Assembly (NCBI GenBank): GCA_030642405.1
Contig: DAOWNV010000174.1
Location: 1 to 6,188 of the forward strand
Source of the DNA: Desulfosarcina sp.
GTDB lineage: Bacteria > Desulfobacterota > Desulfobacteria > Desulfobacterales > Desulfosarcinaceae
Reading direction: 5' to 3'
DNA length: 6,188 bases
The translations under genes were made by a program, and so were the position numbers. Shown piece after piece: positions 6,019 to 6,188 of this stretch. Under the pieces are notes generated by a model. The model searched no databases. It saw only the letters and a program-made list of their open reading frames with translations, and was not told the DNA's origin. Within the stretch, counting starts at the first letter, position 1, and every line of letters begins with the position of its first letter.

Positions 6019-6095
6019 GGGCCGTTAGCTCAACCAGGTAGAGCACCTGACTCTTAATCAGTAGGTTGAAGGTTCGATTCCTTCACGGCCCACCA
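6019..6095 (+). tRNA. tRNA-Lys (anticodon CTT)
   Basis: A complete cloverleaf can be folded by eye. The acceptor stem GGGCCGT (6019-6025) pairs fully with ACGGCCC (6085-6091). The D stem is GCTC/GAGC, the anticodon loop is CTCTTAA with anticodon CTT, and the T arm is GAAGG-TTCGATT-CCTTC. Discriminator A6092 is followed by an encoded CCA (6093-6095). It decodes AAG lysine codons. The top pair of the anticodon stem (positions 27 and 43) is a C-T mismatch, where I expected a pair or wobble; the other four pairs are sound. It is a single gene with its own promoter and terminator. Lys tRNA genes can serve as integration sites, but no repeat of the 3' end is present in the window. Confidence 0.97.
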
Positions 6096-6113
6096 AAAAG
6101 TGTTAATATTAAT

Positions 6114-6149
6114 GAGGGGTTGACCGATCATCAGGTTGCCCCTCTTTTT
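6114..6149 (+). terminator. Rho-independent terminator after tRNA-Lys
   Basis: GAGGGG (6114-6119) pairs with CCCCTC (6139-6144), with a further inner ACC/GGT pairing. Five T residues (6145-6149) follow directly. It begins 19 bases after the tRNA's CCA, closing the single-gene unit. The remaining 39 bases to the window end show nothing recognisable. Confidence 0.8.
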
Positions 6150-6188
6150 GTGTCCTTCAGAACCTATTCCATATCGAGAATCCTGACA

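Noticed and set aside
6019..6188. tRNA-Lys as an integration (att) site
   Set aside because: No copy of the tRNA 3' end and no integrase or phage gene is present in the window.
1..6188. CRISPR array, insertion sequence or toxin-antitoxin pair
   Set aside because: Scanned for regular direct repeats, terminal repeats and paired small genes; none was seen.

Overview
The window looks like a piece of chromosome from a Gram-negative anaerobe, most plausibly of the Desulfobacterota (Desulfobacterales-like sulfate reducers). The reasoning is indirect: a Gram-negative murein-recycling ligase (Mpl), C5-pathway tetrapyrrole synthesis (HemL), a lipoprotein, a sigma-54 activator with a GAF sensor, a moderate AT bias and a PilZ-like small protein of a style I associate with that group. 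No gene here fixes the genus.

Layout, left to right. Positions 1-645 (minus) hold the first 215 codons of mpl, which runs off the left edge. Head-to-head with it, on the plus strand, lies the C-terminal part of a Sir2-family deacylase (696-1118). It has no NAD-binding half and no catalytic His, so I read it as a gene remnant. Directly downstream is an intact GAF/AAA+/Fis sigma-54 enhancer-binding regulator (1145-2650). The 103-bp gap after it contains a very good -24/-12 sigma-54 promoter (2681-2696), which points at a 118-aa protein of unknown, possibly PilZ-like, type (2754-3110). A small predicted lipoprotein of unknown function follows (3286-3585).

hemL (3619-4902, minus) converges on the lipoprotein gene with a 33-bp gap. 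A 268-bp divergent intergenic region separates hemL from a Tpt1/KptA-like gene (5171-5926, plus), which lacks the catalytic Arg-His pair and carries a basic C-terminal tail. The right end has a tRNA-Lys(CTT) gene with its own consensus-type promoter and a rho-independent terminator.

Functionally, mpl (cell-wall recycling), hemL (5-aminolevulinate supply) and the tRNA are housekeeping. The most interesting unit is 1145-3110: a sigma-54 activator beside a gene with its own sigma-54 promoter, which looks like a compact sensor-regulator-output module. The two other unusual items are a sirtuin reduced to its C-terminal part and a KptA homologue that has lost key active-site residues. No CRISPR array, insertion sequence or phage gene was seen.
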